This document shows, in pieces, positions 7,186 to 13,162 of a stretch of DNA of 18,803 bases (the stretch's first letter is position 1; each line of letters begins with the position of its first letter). The stretch comes from Parachlamydiaceae bacterium. GTDB lineage: Bacteria; Chlamydiota; Chlamydiia; Chlamydiales; Parachlamydiaceae. Position numbers and translations under genes: made by a program. The notes below the pieces were generated by a model. It was not told the DNA's origin, ran no database searches, and saw only the letters and a list, made by a program, of their open reading frames with translations. The stretch lies in NCBI GenBank assembly GCA_003164155.1, contig PLSG01000458.1:1-18803 (forward strand), in the 5' to 3' direction.

Positions 7186-7563
7186 TCACCCCTTCAGTTT
7201 TCCCAATAGAATGTTTTTGACATCCTCTTCTGACGTCGTTTGCGTTAGGTCAATCCCACTTGCTTCGCACGCTGCTATCATGCCCCTGAGTAACTCAGCT
7301 CTGCTGACAGAGGCACGCGTTTTAAGGCGTATGGTAGAGCTTAAGCTATCTAACCAGTGGATTTGAGCATCTAACAGCACAACGGTACACTTAGACCATG
7401 TATCTTGGTGCATTACAGGCCGTCCCCTTGCGGCTTTTGGTTGCGCTGGCTCTTTGTGGACAATCTCAGCTTGCTCTAGCTGCGCCGGCTTCTTATCCAC
7501 TTTCTCGGGTGTGTTGGCTGTTTTCCCAAATATATCGTTAGCGTTTTTTCCTAGCTTGCTCAT
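7186..7563 (-). CDS. RHH-like partner of ParA, copy 1
   Basis: This is a 125-residue protein. The first 50 residues are Lys/Pro/Ala-rich and look disordered; then comes GRPVMHQDTWSKCTVVLL, LDSLSSTIRLKTRASVSRA and LLRGMIAACEASGIDL. A short strand followed by two helices, with a Ser/Arg-rich turn, is the pattern of ribbon-helix-helix DNA-binding proteins, which often serve as the centromere-binding partner of small ParA proteins. The protein at 8476-8865 matches it almost position by position (GRP, LDxLS, IRxxTxAxVxRaxxLRGxIEAxExSGI). The start lies inside the 3' end of parA (26-bp overlap), with AAAGG upstream, so translation is probably coupled. It likely binds the repeats at 8360-8473. The assignment rests on pattern and position. 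Confidence 0.65.
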   Translation of the reverse strand: MSKLGKNANDIFGKTANTPEKVDKKPAQLEQAEIVHKEPAQPKAARGRPVMHQDTWSKCTVVLLDAQIHWLDSLSSTIRLKTRASVSRAELLRGMIAACEASGIDLTQTTSEEDVKNILLGKLKG

Positions 7564-8347
7564 GCTTTACCTTTGTCTTAGGTTTTGTGGTTCCTGTGCG
7601 ATCCATCACTTCTTTGGCTAGTGCTTGGTATGCCTGTGCTCCGGTAGAGCTCCAGTCATGCTGGAAAATAGTCTTGCCAAATGATGGGGCCTCTGCCAGT
7701 CGTATGTTTTGCCTGATTTCGGTATTGAAAACGGCATCTTTGAATTGATCCCGTATCATATCTATGATTTCTTTTGTGGCTGTAGAGCGAGAGTCTACCA
7801 GGGTTAGTAATATCCCTAACAGTGTGCACTGAGCACTTAGGCCGCCTTTGACGCGCTCGATGGCTTCCAATAAGTTAACCATTCCCTCTACTGCCAAATA
7901 ATGCGGCATCGTTGGCACAAGGTAGCTGTCGCAGGCTATTAGTGCGTTTATGGGGAGTAACCCTAAGCTTGGCGGACAATCCAAGATAATGTAGTCGTAT
8001 TTTTGACTTATGGATTTAATTCCATCCTTAAGTAAGTCCGTCCTTCCATCCTTATTTGCTACTGAAACATCGAAGTTGGCAAGCGCCATATTCCCCGTCA
8101 CCAGGTGCAAGCCATCAATAGAGGTTGTGCGTATTGCGCTTTCAATGGGGTGATCTTCTAAAAGAACATCTGCGATGGATGGGGCTAGCTCTTTGCGTGG
8201 TATGCCGAAAGAAAGACTCGTGCTGCCCTGGCTGTCCAGGTCTATGACTAAGGTTTTCTTTCCCGCCATCACAAGGGCGTGTGATAGATTAACGGCCGAG
8301 GTGCTCTTTCCAACACCGCCCTTACTTTGAATGCAAGCTACGATCAT
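7538..8347 (-). CDS. parA: ParA-family partition ATPase
   Basis: This is a 269-residue ParA/MinD-type ATPase of plasmid segregation. The deviant Walker A KGGVGKSTSAVNL starts at residue 9, the Walker A' region is VIDLDSQGSTS, and the Walker B segment is YDYIILDCPPSLGLLPINAL. There is no N-terminal HTH, so it is the short (type Ib-like) form that usually leaves autorepression to a partner. The C-terminus is strongly basic (KPKTKVKHEQARKKR), which could add nonspecific DNA binding. It is flanked by two RHH-like genes and precedes a recombinase-like gene in one minus-strand run. In chlamydial plasmids a ParA (pGP5-D) occupies a comparable role, which is established knowledge; the homology to it in particular is inferred. 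The repeats at 8360-8473 lie just upstream. Confidence 0.92.
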   Translation of the reverse strand: MIVACIQSKGGVGKSTSAVNLSHALVMAGKKTLVIDLDSQGSTSLSFGIPRKELAPSIADVLLEDHPIESAIRTTSIDGLHLVTGNMALANFDVSVANKDGRTDLLKDGIKSISQKYDYIILDCPPSLGLLPINALIACDSYLVPTMPHYLAVEGMVNLLEAIERVKGGLSAQCTLLGILLTLVDSRSTATKEIIDMIRDQFKDAVFNTEIRQNIRLAEAPSFGKTIFQHDWSSTGAQAYQALAKEVMDRTGTTKPKTKVKHEQARKKR

Positions 8348-8359
8348 GTGTTTCCTTAT

Positions 8360-8473
8360 TTATGGAATTACTTCCATCCTTAAATCATTAATTCCTTATG
8401 GCATTCCATAAGGGTGTCTAGCCTTCCTTAATTCCTTCCGTCAAGCCTTATGGAATTACTTCCATCCTTAAAT
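8360..8473. promoter_or_regulatory. repeat cluster upstream of parA: candidate operator/centromere
   Basis: A 26-bp direct repeat occurs at 8360-8385 and 8448-8473, starting TTATGGAATTACTTCC. Each copy holds a perfect small palindrome, ATGGAA-TTAC-TTCCAT (8362-8377 and 8450-8465). Between them is a stronger palindrome, CCTTATGG-CATT-CCATAAGG (8394-8413), and a run of TTCCTTAATTCC units (8424-8438). The whole gap between RHH copy 2 and parA is built from these elements. This fits a binding array for the RHH-like proteins, acting as parA operator and as partition site. Confidence 0.7.
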
Positions 8474-8475
8474 AC

Positions 8476-8865
8476 CTAATCATCACACAGACGGTCCTTG
8501 ATCGTGTTTGTGATATCTGCCTCACTTGCGCATTTTGACAGATCCAGGGATATGCCAGAACTCTCTATTGCCTCAATAACTCCCCTTAAGATCGCACCCC
8601 TATCTACAATAGCATTCGTGTTGCTTCGGATATCGCAAGAAAGGCGATCTAAGAATAGTACGCTAGAAAGCTTTAGGGTTAAGCTGGCTTTTGCGTAGCC
8701 TGCCGGTAGCTGCGGTCTGCCTATGTGCTGCTTGGCGCTTGGTAAGGGAGTGGTCGCTAGCTCTGCTGGCAAGGTTGCCGGTTGTGTTGGCGTGGCCCTG
8801 GTTGCCGGAGCTGGTTTCACTTGTTTTGGTTTTGCCTTTGTCGGCACGGGTTTAGTTTTGGCCAT
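8476..8865 (-). CDS. RHH-like partner of ParA, copy 2
   Basis: This is a 129-residue paralogue of the 7186-7563 protein. The N-terminal 55 residues are Lys/Pro/Thr/Ala-rich and probably disordered. The folded part contains GRPQLPAGYAKASLTLKL, LDRLSCDIRSNTNAIVDRG and LRGVIEAIESSGISL, again a strand-helix-helix pattern. The start has AAAGGAAC upstream. Its stop lies three bases from the second 26-bp direct repeat, so the repeat cluster separates it from parA. Two copies with different DNA-contact residues could bind different half-sites or form mixed dimers, which is inference. The gene is divergent from the recombinase at 9089, with 223 bp between the starts. Confidence 0.6.
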   Translation of the reverse strand: MAKTKPVPTKAKPKQVKPAPATRATPTQPATLPAELATTPLPSAKQHIGRPQLPAGYAKASLTLKLSSVLFLDRLSCDIRSNTNAIVDRGAILRGVIEAIESSGISLDLSKCASEADITNTIKDRLCDD

Positions 8866-9036
8866 CGTGGTTCCTTTGGTTACTTTTAGCCGTCTAATAT
8901 TCTAATATCCTGCTGTACCACTGCATCATATACTAGATGGGGCAATGATGGAAAGTAAAATATATCTATAGCTTTGGGGAAGTTGCGCCTTACATTCGTA
9001 AAGTGCTAGGAAGAAAAGCGTCTAGTGTGCTAATGT

Positions 9037-9064
9037 CTTGTGTATAATGGCAGTTATACACAAG
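9037..9064. promoter_or_regulatory. perfect 11-6-11 Xer/dif-like palindrome over the recombinase promoter
   Basis: The left arm CTTGTGTATAA (9037-9047), spacer TGGCAG (9048-9053) and right arm TTATACACAAG (9054-9064) form a perfect inverted repeat with exactly the arm and spacer lengths of XerCD dif sites. The inner ATAA and TTAT flanking the 6-bp spacer also match the dif core layout. It lies 25 bp before the ATG of the tyrosine recombinase. A TATAAT box (9043-9048) is embedded in it, so the recombinase bound here would also repress its own gene. No second copy was found in the window. Confidence 0.75.
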
Positions 9065-9088
9065 ATCCACCAAAAAGGAGATATTGCG

Positions 9089-10102
9089 ATGGAAACCATG
9101 ACAACCTTGCCAGCCCTTATCGAAAGTTCCGATCTGGTCGCAAATGCTACACCTCTGACTTATCAGCTATCTAAACAACTCAAAGAGGAAGCTATCTGGC
9201 AAGGCCTGGCCGGCATCCCGCTAAACCTGGCAATAGAAGAATGGCTAGATGGATTGTCCCCATTAACAAAGAAAAACTACAGCTCGGGGGTGAACCAGCT
9301 TAGCATGCTGTGCCTGCTACACCTCGGGATATCTGTGCAACAATTTGCGGAAGTCGACCATGACATCATAGTCGATAGTATCAAAAAGATTCCCGGCCTA
9401 TCCGAAGCTACGAAACAAGCGCGGGCAGCACTGTATATCAGTTTAACCCGCTTCCTCTCCAGGAAAACTAAAGGCATTGTCAAGCGCGCCATCCCAAACA
9501 GCGATGGAACCTTGAATACGACGAAGACTTTCGGGGCAGTGCGCGAAAAGGTGAAGTCTGAGGCGTTGTCACCCGTTGAATGGGCGCGCCTGATTGAAGC
9601 GCTGCACAATGGCCGGGATGCAATTATCGTGAAACTCTGCTTGCAGGGCGCCAAGCGGATTAGCGAAGTGCTCAACCTCACAATAGATAAAGTGGACTGC
9701 GATAAACGAAAGGCTACCTTCCAGCAATCAAAAACCGGGGGGATAGAGAAGGAAATCACGGTCACCATGCCGGAAAGTCTAGCGGAAGATCTCAGGGTAT
9801 ACATAGGTGACAGAAAAGAGGGGTTTGTATTTGAAACTCGGACTAGAAAACCTGTCTTATACACGCAGGTTTATGAGGCGATGAAACGGGCAGCGGTTAA
9901 GGCCAAGTTGGCAAAGAACGGCAAGCCAATAAATGTGCACCCACACACAATGCGATGCTCTGCCATCACATTTTTGCGTAGCCAGGGCGTTTCCGATTGC
10001 GAAATCCTGCGCCTGACTGGGCATAGCTCAACAAAAATGCTCAATCAGTATGACAAAACCTCTCAGGAAGAAAACGCCTCTAAGCGCTTCGCTTTGGTGT
10101 GA
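9089..10102 (+). CDS. pGP7-D/pGP8-D-type tyrosine recombinase
   Basis: This is a 337-residue tyrosine recombinase with all active-site residues: R190 (GAKRISEVLNL), K215 (SKTGG hairpin), H286 and R289 (HPHTMR), H312 (LTGHSSTKM) and Y321 (NQYDKTS). The N-terminal SAM-like domain holds LSPLTKKNYSSGVNQL. From memory it is close to the chlamydial plasmid proteins pGP7-D and pGP8-D, in KQARAALYISLTRFL and the C-terminal NASKRFALV. The start is ATG 9089, with AAAAAGGAG eight bases upstream; an upstream in-frame ATG (9038) lies inside the palindrome and lacks a good site. The role is probably resolution of plasmid multimers or integration at the 9037-9064 site. It is alone on its strand between minus-strand genes. 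Confidence 0.9.
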   Translation: METMTTLPALIESSDLVANATPLTYQLSKQLKEEAIWQGLAGIPLNLAIEEWLDGLSPLTKKNYSSGVNQLSMLCLLHLGISVQQFAEVDHDIIVDSIKKIPGLSEATKQARAALYISLTRFLSRKTKGIVKRAIPNSDGTLNTTKTFGAVREKVKSEALSPVEWARLIEALHNGRDAIIVKLCLQGAKRISEVLNLTIDKVDCDKRKATFQQSKTGGIEKEITVTMPESLAEDLRVYIGDRKEGFVFETRTRKPVLYTQVYEAMKRAAVKAKLAKNGKPINVHPHTMRCSAITFLRSQGVSDCEILRLTGHSSTKMLNQYDKTSQEENASKRFALV

Positions 10103-10149
10103 GGGCTGGCTCATCCCATGGCGGGCATTCGCCTGGGTTAATTTAGCCT

Positions 10150-10180
10150 GGCTGCCGCTGGCCTTGGCCAGTGGCTAGCC
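10150..10180. terminator. strong GC hairpin between convergent genes
   Basis: GGCTGCCGCTGGCC (10150-10163) pairs with GGCCAGTGGCTAGCC (10166-10180) with one bulge and one mismatch. It lies 47 bp after the recombinase stop and 16 bp from the end of the small convergent gene at 10197. There is no T-run, so termination would not be of the canonical intrinsic type, but position and strength fit a two-way transcription barrier. Confidence 0.5.
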
Positions 10181-10196
10181 CCCTCCTACCTGAGAT

Positions 10197-10346
10197 TTAT
10201 TCAGAAGGTGATTTTTTCTCTGCTTTCTCTTTCGCTTTTTTCTCATTCACAATATCTAAGGCGGCTTTGATAAACAAAAGATCTTTAGCTGAAATATTCC
10301 TTAGTTTTTCTTTTATGATAATACGCAATCTTTCTCTGTCATCCAT
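10197..10346 (-). CDS. 49-residue charged helical protein
   Basis: This small gene reads MDDRERLRIIIKEKLRN, then ISAKDLLFIKAALDIVNEKK, then AKEKAEKKSPSE and a TAA stop. The ATG has AAGGTGA nine bases upstream. It is predicted to be almost entirely helical, amphipathic and very Lys/Glu-rich, with no membrane segment. The function is unknown; such size and charge fit a small regulator, an antitoxin-like or a nucleic-acid-binding peptide, none of which is shown. One copy of the dispersed 30-34 bp repeat lies about 130 bp upstream at 10477, but without a recognisable -10 box. Confidence 0.6.
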   Translation of the reverse strand: MDDRERLRIIIKEKLRNISAKDLLFIKAALDIVNEKKAKEKAEKKSPSE

Positions 10347-10476
10347 ATTATTCACCTTGTCTTGTGTTTTTTTTGGTTGTCCTCATACAAAAGCCTGTTC
10401 TCCCATGTTCTGAGTGTGGCAACTCTCTTAGGTCTGCTAAGATTGTGGTCTTGTCACTGCGGTTTCGGTCTGGGCC

Positions 10477-10506
10477 CGTTTAAGATCAACTACACACAAT
10501 TCTTAA
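10477..10506. repeat. dispersed promoter-like repeat, copy 1
   Basis: This segment matches repeat copy 2 at 28 of 30 positions (CGTTTAAGATCAACTACAC, then TCTTAA). Read on the minus strand it gives TTGATC (10489-10484), but the -10 position 17 bases on reads GAAACC, so a promoter here looks decayed. It starts 23 bp downstream of the 104-residue gene's stop. The 180 bp between the 10346 and 10530 genes holds nothing else I could identify. Confidence 0.55.
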
Positions 10507-10529
10507 GCGTTCCAACGGCTGCAACCAGG

Positions 10530-10844
10530 TTACTTACCACCATCTTTGATCGCTTTAGCGATTGTATATACCGTTTGATAGAGCACAAACTTTACTAGCT
10601 TACACATTTGATAGAGCACAAGCTTTACTAGCTTACATACAGAGAGAGTTAAAATCACCGCGCTAAAAATGGATATTGCGCCAACAGTTAACCAAAAAGG
10701 AATTGGATATTCTTTGTTAAAGCTGTCGATTTTTTGATCCCATGAAATTTCTACATAAGATTGACTTTCTTTTTGAATAGGCAAGCCCAATGATACCCAC
10801 TCTTCATCTCCCTCAAATTCCACAAAAGTGTTCTCAGCTTTCAT
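10530..10844 (-). CDS. single-span membrane protein with duplicated juxtamembrane helix
   Basis: This is a 104-residue protein. The N-terminal half is acidic and soluble (FVEFEGDEEWVSLGLP). A membrane segment follows at about 48-70 (IPFWLTVGAISIFSAVILTLSV). After it comes a tandem repeat of 11 residues, CKLVKLVLYQM and CKLVKFVLYQT, then VYTIAKAIKDGGK. The repeat alternates Lys with large hydrophobics, forming an amphipathic helix next to the membrane. AAGGGA lies just before the ATG. The family is not recognised. Chlamydial inclusion-membrane proteins have paired hydrophobic segments, but this one has only one plus an amphipathic stretch, so that label is not supported. It is followed on the same strand by the 10197 gene. 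Confidence 0.6.
   Translation of the reverse strand: MKAENTFVEFEGDEEWVSLGLPIQKESQSYVEISWDQKIDSFNKEYPIPFWLTVGAISIFSAVILTLSVCKLVKLVLYQMCKLVKFVLYQTVYTIAKAIKDGGK
10574..10639. repeat. 33-bp in-frame tandem duplication
   Basis: Two adjacent 33-bp units (10574-10606 and 10607-10639) differ at two positions. Each begins TTTGATAGAGCACAA. They encode the two 11-residue CKLVK(L/F)VLYQ units of the membrane protein at 10530-10844. The near-identity indicates a recent slippage or duplication event. Confidence 0.85.
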
Positions 10845-10900
10845 AATCCCTTATTGGTGTGTAATATTTTAAAACTGCGTTACCAGCAACACTGCTTTGA

Positions 10901-11413
10901 CTACTGCGCCATATCCTCTATAAATTTCCTGGGATTGGCTTCTAGGTAAAGGTTTGAAAACTCATCCATCATTTCATTAATTGAACACATAATTGCGCTT
11001 CCTAGTTTAGTCTTGTTTCCGCATAGATATATTATTTCGCTTTTCCAAACCGTAGAAAAACTGATCAGGTCTGTTCTACTCAAAACAGCAAATTCTTCTA
11101 TTGTTATTTTTAAGCAGATTGCGCTAGCTGTATTGGTATTTACAGGTAAAATAGAAACGGTAACATAAGCCGCATCTTTGACATACGCCTCTTTTTGGCA
11201 CAAATTTAAACCACACAATCTTAGTTTCAATTCGACTGCTGTTTTTATCCCGTCTATTGTTAAGCCAAAATCCTCTAGTTTACAACCATTTAGGCAAACG
11301 TGCACACTCTTTATATTTTTCATCCCTTTGATTTCTTCCACCTCAAAGGCCATAGAAAAACAGGAAAACGCAAAAACAAAAACGAACGTTAAATACAATA
11401 TTTTTTTAAACAT
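10901..11413 (-). CDS. secreted or periplasmic protein of unknown family
   Basis: This is a 170-residue protein with a clear signal peptide: MFKKILYLTFVFVFAFSCFSMA, with likely cleavage after SMA before FEVEEIKG. A lipoprotein box ending at Cys18 (AFSC) is a weaker alternative. The mature part holds paired cysteines (VCLNGC, LCGLNLC) and alternating strands (YVTVSILPV, ICLKITIEEFAVL), suggesting a small disulfide-bonded beta-rich domain. The start was moved from an upstream in-frame ATG (11476) because ATG 11413 is followed directly by the signal peptide and has AGGGAA upstream, and because 11476 lies inside the promoter. The promoter TTGATC-17-TAGCAT (11476-11448) is part of dispersed repeat copy 2. 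The family is not recognised; it could be a periplasmic or exported effector. Confidence 0.7.
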   Translation of the reverse strand: MFKKILYLTFVFVFAFSCFSMAFEVEEIKGMKNIKSVHVCLNGCKLEDFGLTIDGIKTAVELKLRLCGLNLCQKEAYVKDAAYVTVSILPVNTNTASAICLKITIEEFAVLSRTDLISFSTVWKSEIIYLCGNKTKLGSAIMCSINEMMDEFSNLYLEANPRKFIEDMAQ

Positions 11414-11447
11414 GAAATTCCCTTGTGTATGTTGAAAATAAGGATCA

Positions 11448-11497
11448 ATGCTAAGCTTCGAATCGTTTAAGATCAACTACACTCATTTCTTAACTCA
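11448..11497 (-). promoter_or_regulatory. promoter within dispersed repeat copy 2
   Basis: On the minus strand TTGATC (11476-11471) and TAGCAT (11453-11448) are separated by exactly 17 bp, placing a transcription start about 28 bases before ATG 11413. The conserved repeat covers 11464-11497, meaning the -35 box and 20 bp upstream of it (TTAAGAAATGAGTGTAG). The same upstream block recurs at 12693-12726 before another small-protein gene. Confidence 0.55.
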
Positions 11498-11534
11498 GCC
11501 CTGTGTTTGGCATTGCTGTGGGGTTTCTGTTACA

Positions 11535-11577
11535 TTTTCCAAAAAAAAGGCGGAATACAAACTATTTTTTTGGAAAA
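11535..11577. repeat. 13-bp A/T-tract inverted repeat
   Basis: TTTTCCAAAAAAA (11535-11547) and TTTTTTTGGAAAA (11565-11577) are perfect complements across a 17-base loop. Both strands would give a stem ending in an A/T tract, so it may separate the minus-strand secreted-protein gene from the plus-strand 73-residue gene, or curve the DNA at the promoters. It lies in the 283-bp divergent gap between those two genes. Confidence 0.6.
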
Positions 11578-11696
11578 CAATTCGTCTGTGTGGTATGTCA
11601 ACTATAAAGAGATCAATAAAATCTGATCTAAATAGAGAAAAGTGCCATGCGGTATTTAAATTTGAAATTTCCCTAAACTTAAACAGGAGTGAAAAT

Positions 11697-11918
11697 ATGA
11701 CAGCATTCTTAGATAACGAACTCGAACTTGAAGAAATTCTAGTCGAATTAACGAAGGCACAAAAAGAAATGGATAGATACGACGCTTTAGCTATATTAGG
11801 TGTTAACGAACATATTATACATAATTACCAACAAATGAAAAAAGTCTACGATACCCGTAACAGGATTTGGGATAAATATGACATTTCGTGCCGCAAAGTA
11901 GATTCAAAAGCAAGCTAA
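11697..11918 (+). CDS. 73-residue helical protein
   Basis: This is a small acidic, helical protein: LDNELELEEILVELTKAQ, then EMDRYDALAILGVNEHIIHN, then YQQMKKVYDTRNRIWDKYDI. It probably forms a coiled coil. The start ATG 11697 is chosen because AGGAG lies eight bases upstream; longer in-frame extensions lack a ribosome-binding site and run through the repeats. I do not recognise a family. The 3' end abuts a decayed integrase fragment, and the last residues (SCRKVDSKAS) may have been acquired from flanking sequence. It is the only intact plus-strand gene in the cargo region. Confidence 0.55.
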   Translation: MTAFLDNELELEEILVELTKAQKEMDRYDALAILGVNEHIIHNYQQMKKVYDTRNRIWDKYDISCRKVDSKAS

Positions 11919-11929
11919 AGCGGCTGTAC

Positions 11930-12127
11930 ATTTTGGCAAAGAATCGGCGCGACATGGCCTGCGATCCTGCCAGTAGGCGCGGACTACTGACAGACGCGGC
12001 GGAGAAGAACACCCCGCTGCACATTATGAAAAAGCTTAGAAGGCACAAGTTATCTGAAATGATTCTGCGATACGCGGAAGCTGCGAAAGGCTTCGAAGAT
12101 AGCGCCGTTTCCATCCTTGGCATATAG
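11930..12127 (+). pseudogene. C-terminal remnant of a tyrosine integrase
   Basis: The frame reads AKNRRDMACDPASRRGLLTDAAEKNTP (first part) and then LHIMKKLRRHKLSEMILRY, AEAAKGFEDSAVSILGI and a stop. This is the C-terminal end of phage-type integrases, in which DPA is normally followed by a segment ending HSLR before RGLLTDAAEK. Here about eight residues, including the catalytic His of HxxR, are deleted, and the GHxxxxT His is in RRHKLS. The final Tyr (LRY) remains. No N-terminal or core-binding region exists upstream, so this is debris of an older integration event. The 143 bases between it and the next gene show nothing clear. Confidence 0.7.
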
Positions 12128-12270
12128 TTTTAGTGTGACGACAAAGGAGTCCGCCCCTGTTTTGCCACTTCGAAAGCTAGGCTTAACAGTGTCTTTTTAG
12201 CTACTGACTTAGAGGTAAGAGCATCCCAGAAGAAAAATCCTCTACCGAAAAAGGAAAGCAAAACCAGCAA

Positions 12271-12597
12271 TCATAATTGATGCAAATAAATAGGCTTAAG
12301 TATATTTCCATTAAAATCGTGATTAATTTTCACGTCTCCATCGTGAATAATTTTAATTTCTATTTTTGAGGCCAGTAGGAATGAAGCAAAGTAAATGACT
12401 ACACAAGCTACAACCATCCATCTCATTTCGCTATAAGACCAAAACCAAACCAATGTTTTTTTTATACAGCCTTCCTTCTTAACCTCAATCGTGCCTTTAT
12501 TGCCGTCTGATTCAACATACTTACTTGCTTTGTTTGAACAACATAGACCAAGAATAAGAATCACCACAACAAGAAATAAAATTATAATTACATCCAC
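12271..12597 (-). CDS. two-span membrane protein
   Basis: This is a 108-residue protein with an N-terminal membrane segment (DVIIILFLVVVILILGLCC), a charged loop of about 30 residues (SNKASKYVESDGNKGTIEVKK), a second span (MRWMVVACVVIYFASFLLAS) and a short tail of predicted strands (KIEIKIIHDGDVKINHDF). The start is GTG 12597, supported by AAGGAAAG seven bases upstream. The closely spaced CC after span 1 and Cys in the loop are notable. The family is not recognised. A good promoter (TTGAAT-17-TAAAAT) within dispersed repeat copy 3 lies 80-108 bp upstream, suggesting joint control with the secreted-protein gene at 10901. Confidence 0.6.
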   Translation of the reverse strand: MDVIIILFLVVVILILGLCCSNKASKYVESDGNKGTIEVKKEGCIKKTLVWFWSYSEMRWMVVACVVIYFASFLLASKIEIKIIHDGDVKINHDFNGNILKPIYLHQL

Positions 12598-12676
12598 TGT
12601 CTTTCCTTATTTATATTTTATTGAAAACCTTCCATAATAGTCTTATAAAAACTGTTTTAAGTTAAGATAACAACAA

Positions 12677-12726
12677 ATTTTAAACGAAAATCCGCTTGAA
12701 TTCAACTACACTCATTTCTTAACTCA
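12677..12726 (-). promoter_or_regulatory. promoter within dispersed repeat copy 3
   Basis: On the minus strand TTGAAT (12705-12700) and TAAAAT (12682-12677) are 17 bp apart, a near-consensus housekeeping promoter. The conserved repeat spans 12693-12726 and matches copy 2 at 30 of 34 positions, including the block upstream of the -35 box. The -35 lies in the palindrome TTGAATTCAA. The gene served is 12271-12597. Confidence 0.6.
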
Positions 12727-12855
12727 TTTCAGTGGCTGCCCTGGCTGTAATCCGTTGACATTCCCACACTGAAGTGCTCTAACTACATCTTTCACCTTTC
12801 CGGTTTTGGACACTTTGGAGATTGCAGAGCCTGCCTTTAATAGAGTCTTTAGCAT
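12724..12855 (-). CDS. 43-residue basic peptide
   Basis: This short gene reads MLKTLLKAGSAISKVSKTGK, then VKDVVRALQCGNVNG and LQPGQPLK. The ATG follows AAGGGG by about five bases. The N-terminal half forms a cationic amphipathic helix, the type seen in membrane-active or nucleic-acid-binding peptides, though no such activity is shown. Its stop codon lies in the conserved edge of dispersed repeat copy 3, so it ends just before the promoter of the 12271 gene on the same strand. It is unrecognised, and the evidence is a good ribosome-binding site and coherent composition only. Confidence 0.45.
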   Translation of the reverse strand: MLKTLLKAGSAISKVSKTGKVKDVVRALQCGNVNGLQPGQPLK

Positions 12856-13008
12856 ACATACCCCTTGTGATTGTTTGATTTAGCAAGATACCGAAGAGTT
12901 TTCCCCTTCAAATCGCCTTTTTATATACATCCGCAAAAGTCTCCCCATTGAATGGCCTGCACAAATCCTAGAACAGGATGCAACGCGAATTCTACCGGCA
13001 AGCTACTG

Positions 13009-13033
13009 TGCCTTTTTATAAGAGAAAAAGGCA
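13009..13033. repeat. 9-bp inverted repeat
   Basis: TGCCTTTTT (13009-13017) and AAAAAGGCA (13025-13033) pair across seven bases. No T-run follows on either strand. It lies in the 346-base stretch 12856-13201, which otherwise holds only the weak small frame and repeat listed next. Confidence 0.45.
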
Positions 13034-13042
13034 GTGAAACCA

Positions 13043-13162
13043 ATGAAACCTATACCCGATCAGAGCGGACGGTTGCGTCGTTCTATGGCTCTTTTTTGTG
13101 CTAAATATGCCGACCAACCCAATCCCTTTTATTCACCAGACTACCGCTCTTTTAAGGGTTAA
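13043..13162 (+). CDS. 39-residue small frame, doubtful
   Basis: The frame reads MKPIPDQSGRLRRSMALFCA, then KYADQPNPFYSPDYRSFKG and a stop. There is no close ribosome-binding site (AAAAAGG is 12 bases away). The piece AKYADQPNPFYSP recurs in the downstream repeat in another frame (VKYADQITPFAP), so it is probably a fragment of a once longer repeat-containing protein that has been frameshifted. Confidence 0.25.
   Translation: MKPIPDQSGRLRRSMALFCAKYADQPNPFYSPDYRSFKG

Noticed and set aside
8360..8473. CRISPR array
   Set aside because: There are only two direct repeats with internal palindromes, no regular spacers and no cas genes; an operator/centromere explains it better.
9277..9864. 195-residue antisense frame inside the tyrosine recombinase gene
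   Set aside because: The sense frame has full catalytic motifs; the antisense product is a low-complexity shadow.
10362..10598. Plus-strand frame (LSVATLLGLLRLWSCHCG) suggesting an insertion-sequence remnant
   Set aside because: It has no transposase motif or terminal inverted repeats, and the shared piece FKINYT arises from the dispersed repeat DNA.
10530..10844. Chlamydial inclusion-membrane (Inc) protein
   Set aside because: Inc proteins have a paired bilobed hydrophobic domain; here one span is followed by a Lys-containing amphipathic helix, so the label is not justified.
12195..12250. tRNA-like string near the integrase remnant (AGAGGTAAGAGCATCCCA)
   Set aside because: It resembles a D-arm, but no T-loop, acceptor pairing or anticodon stem could be found, so an attachment tRNA is not supported.
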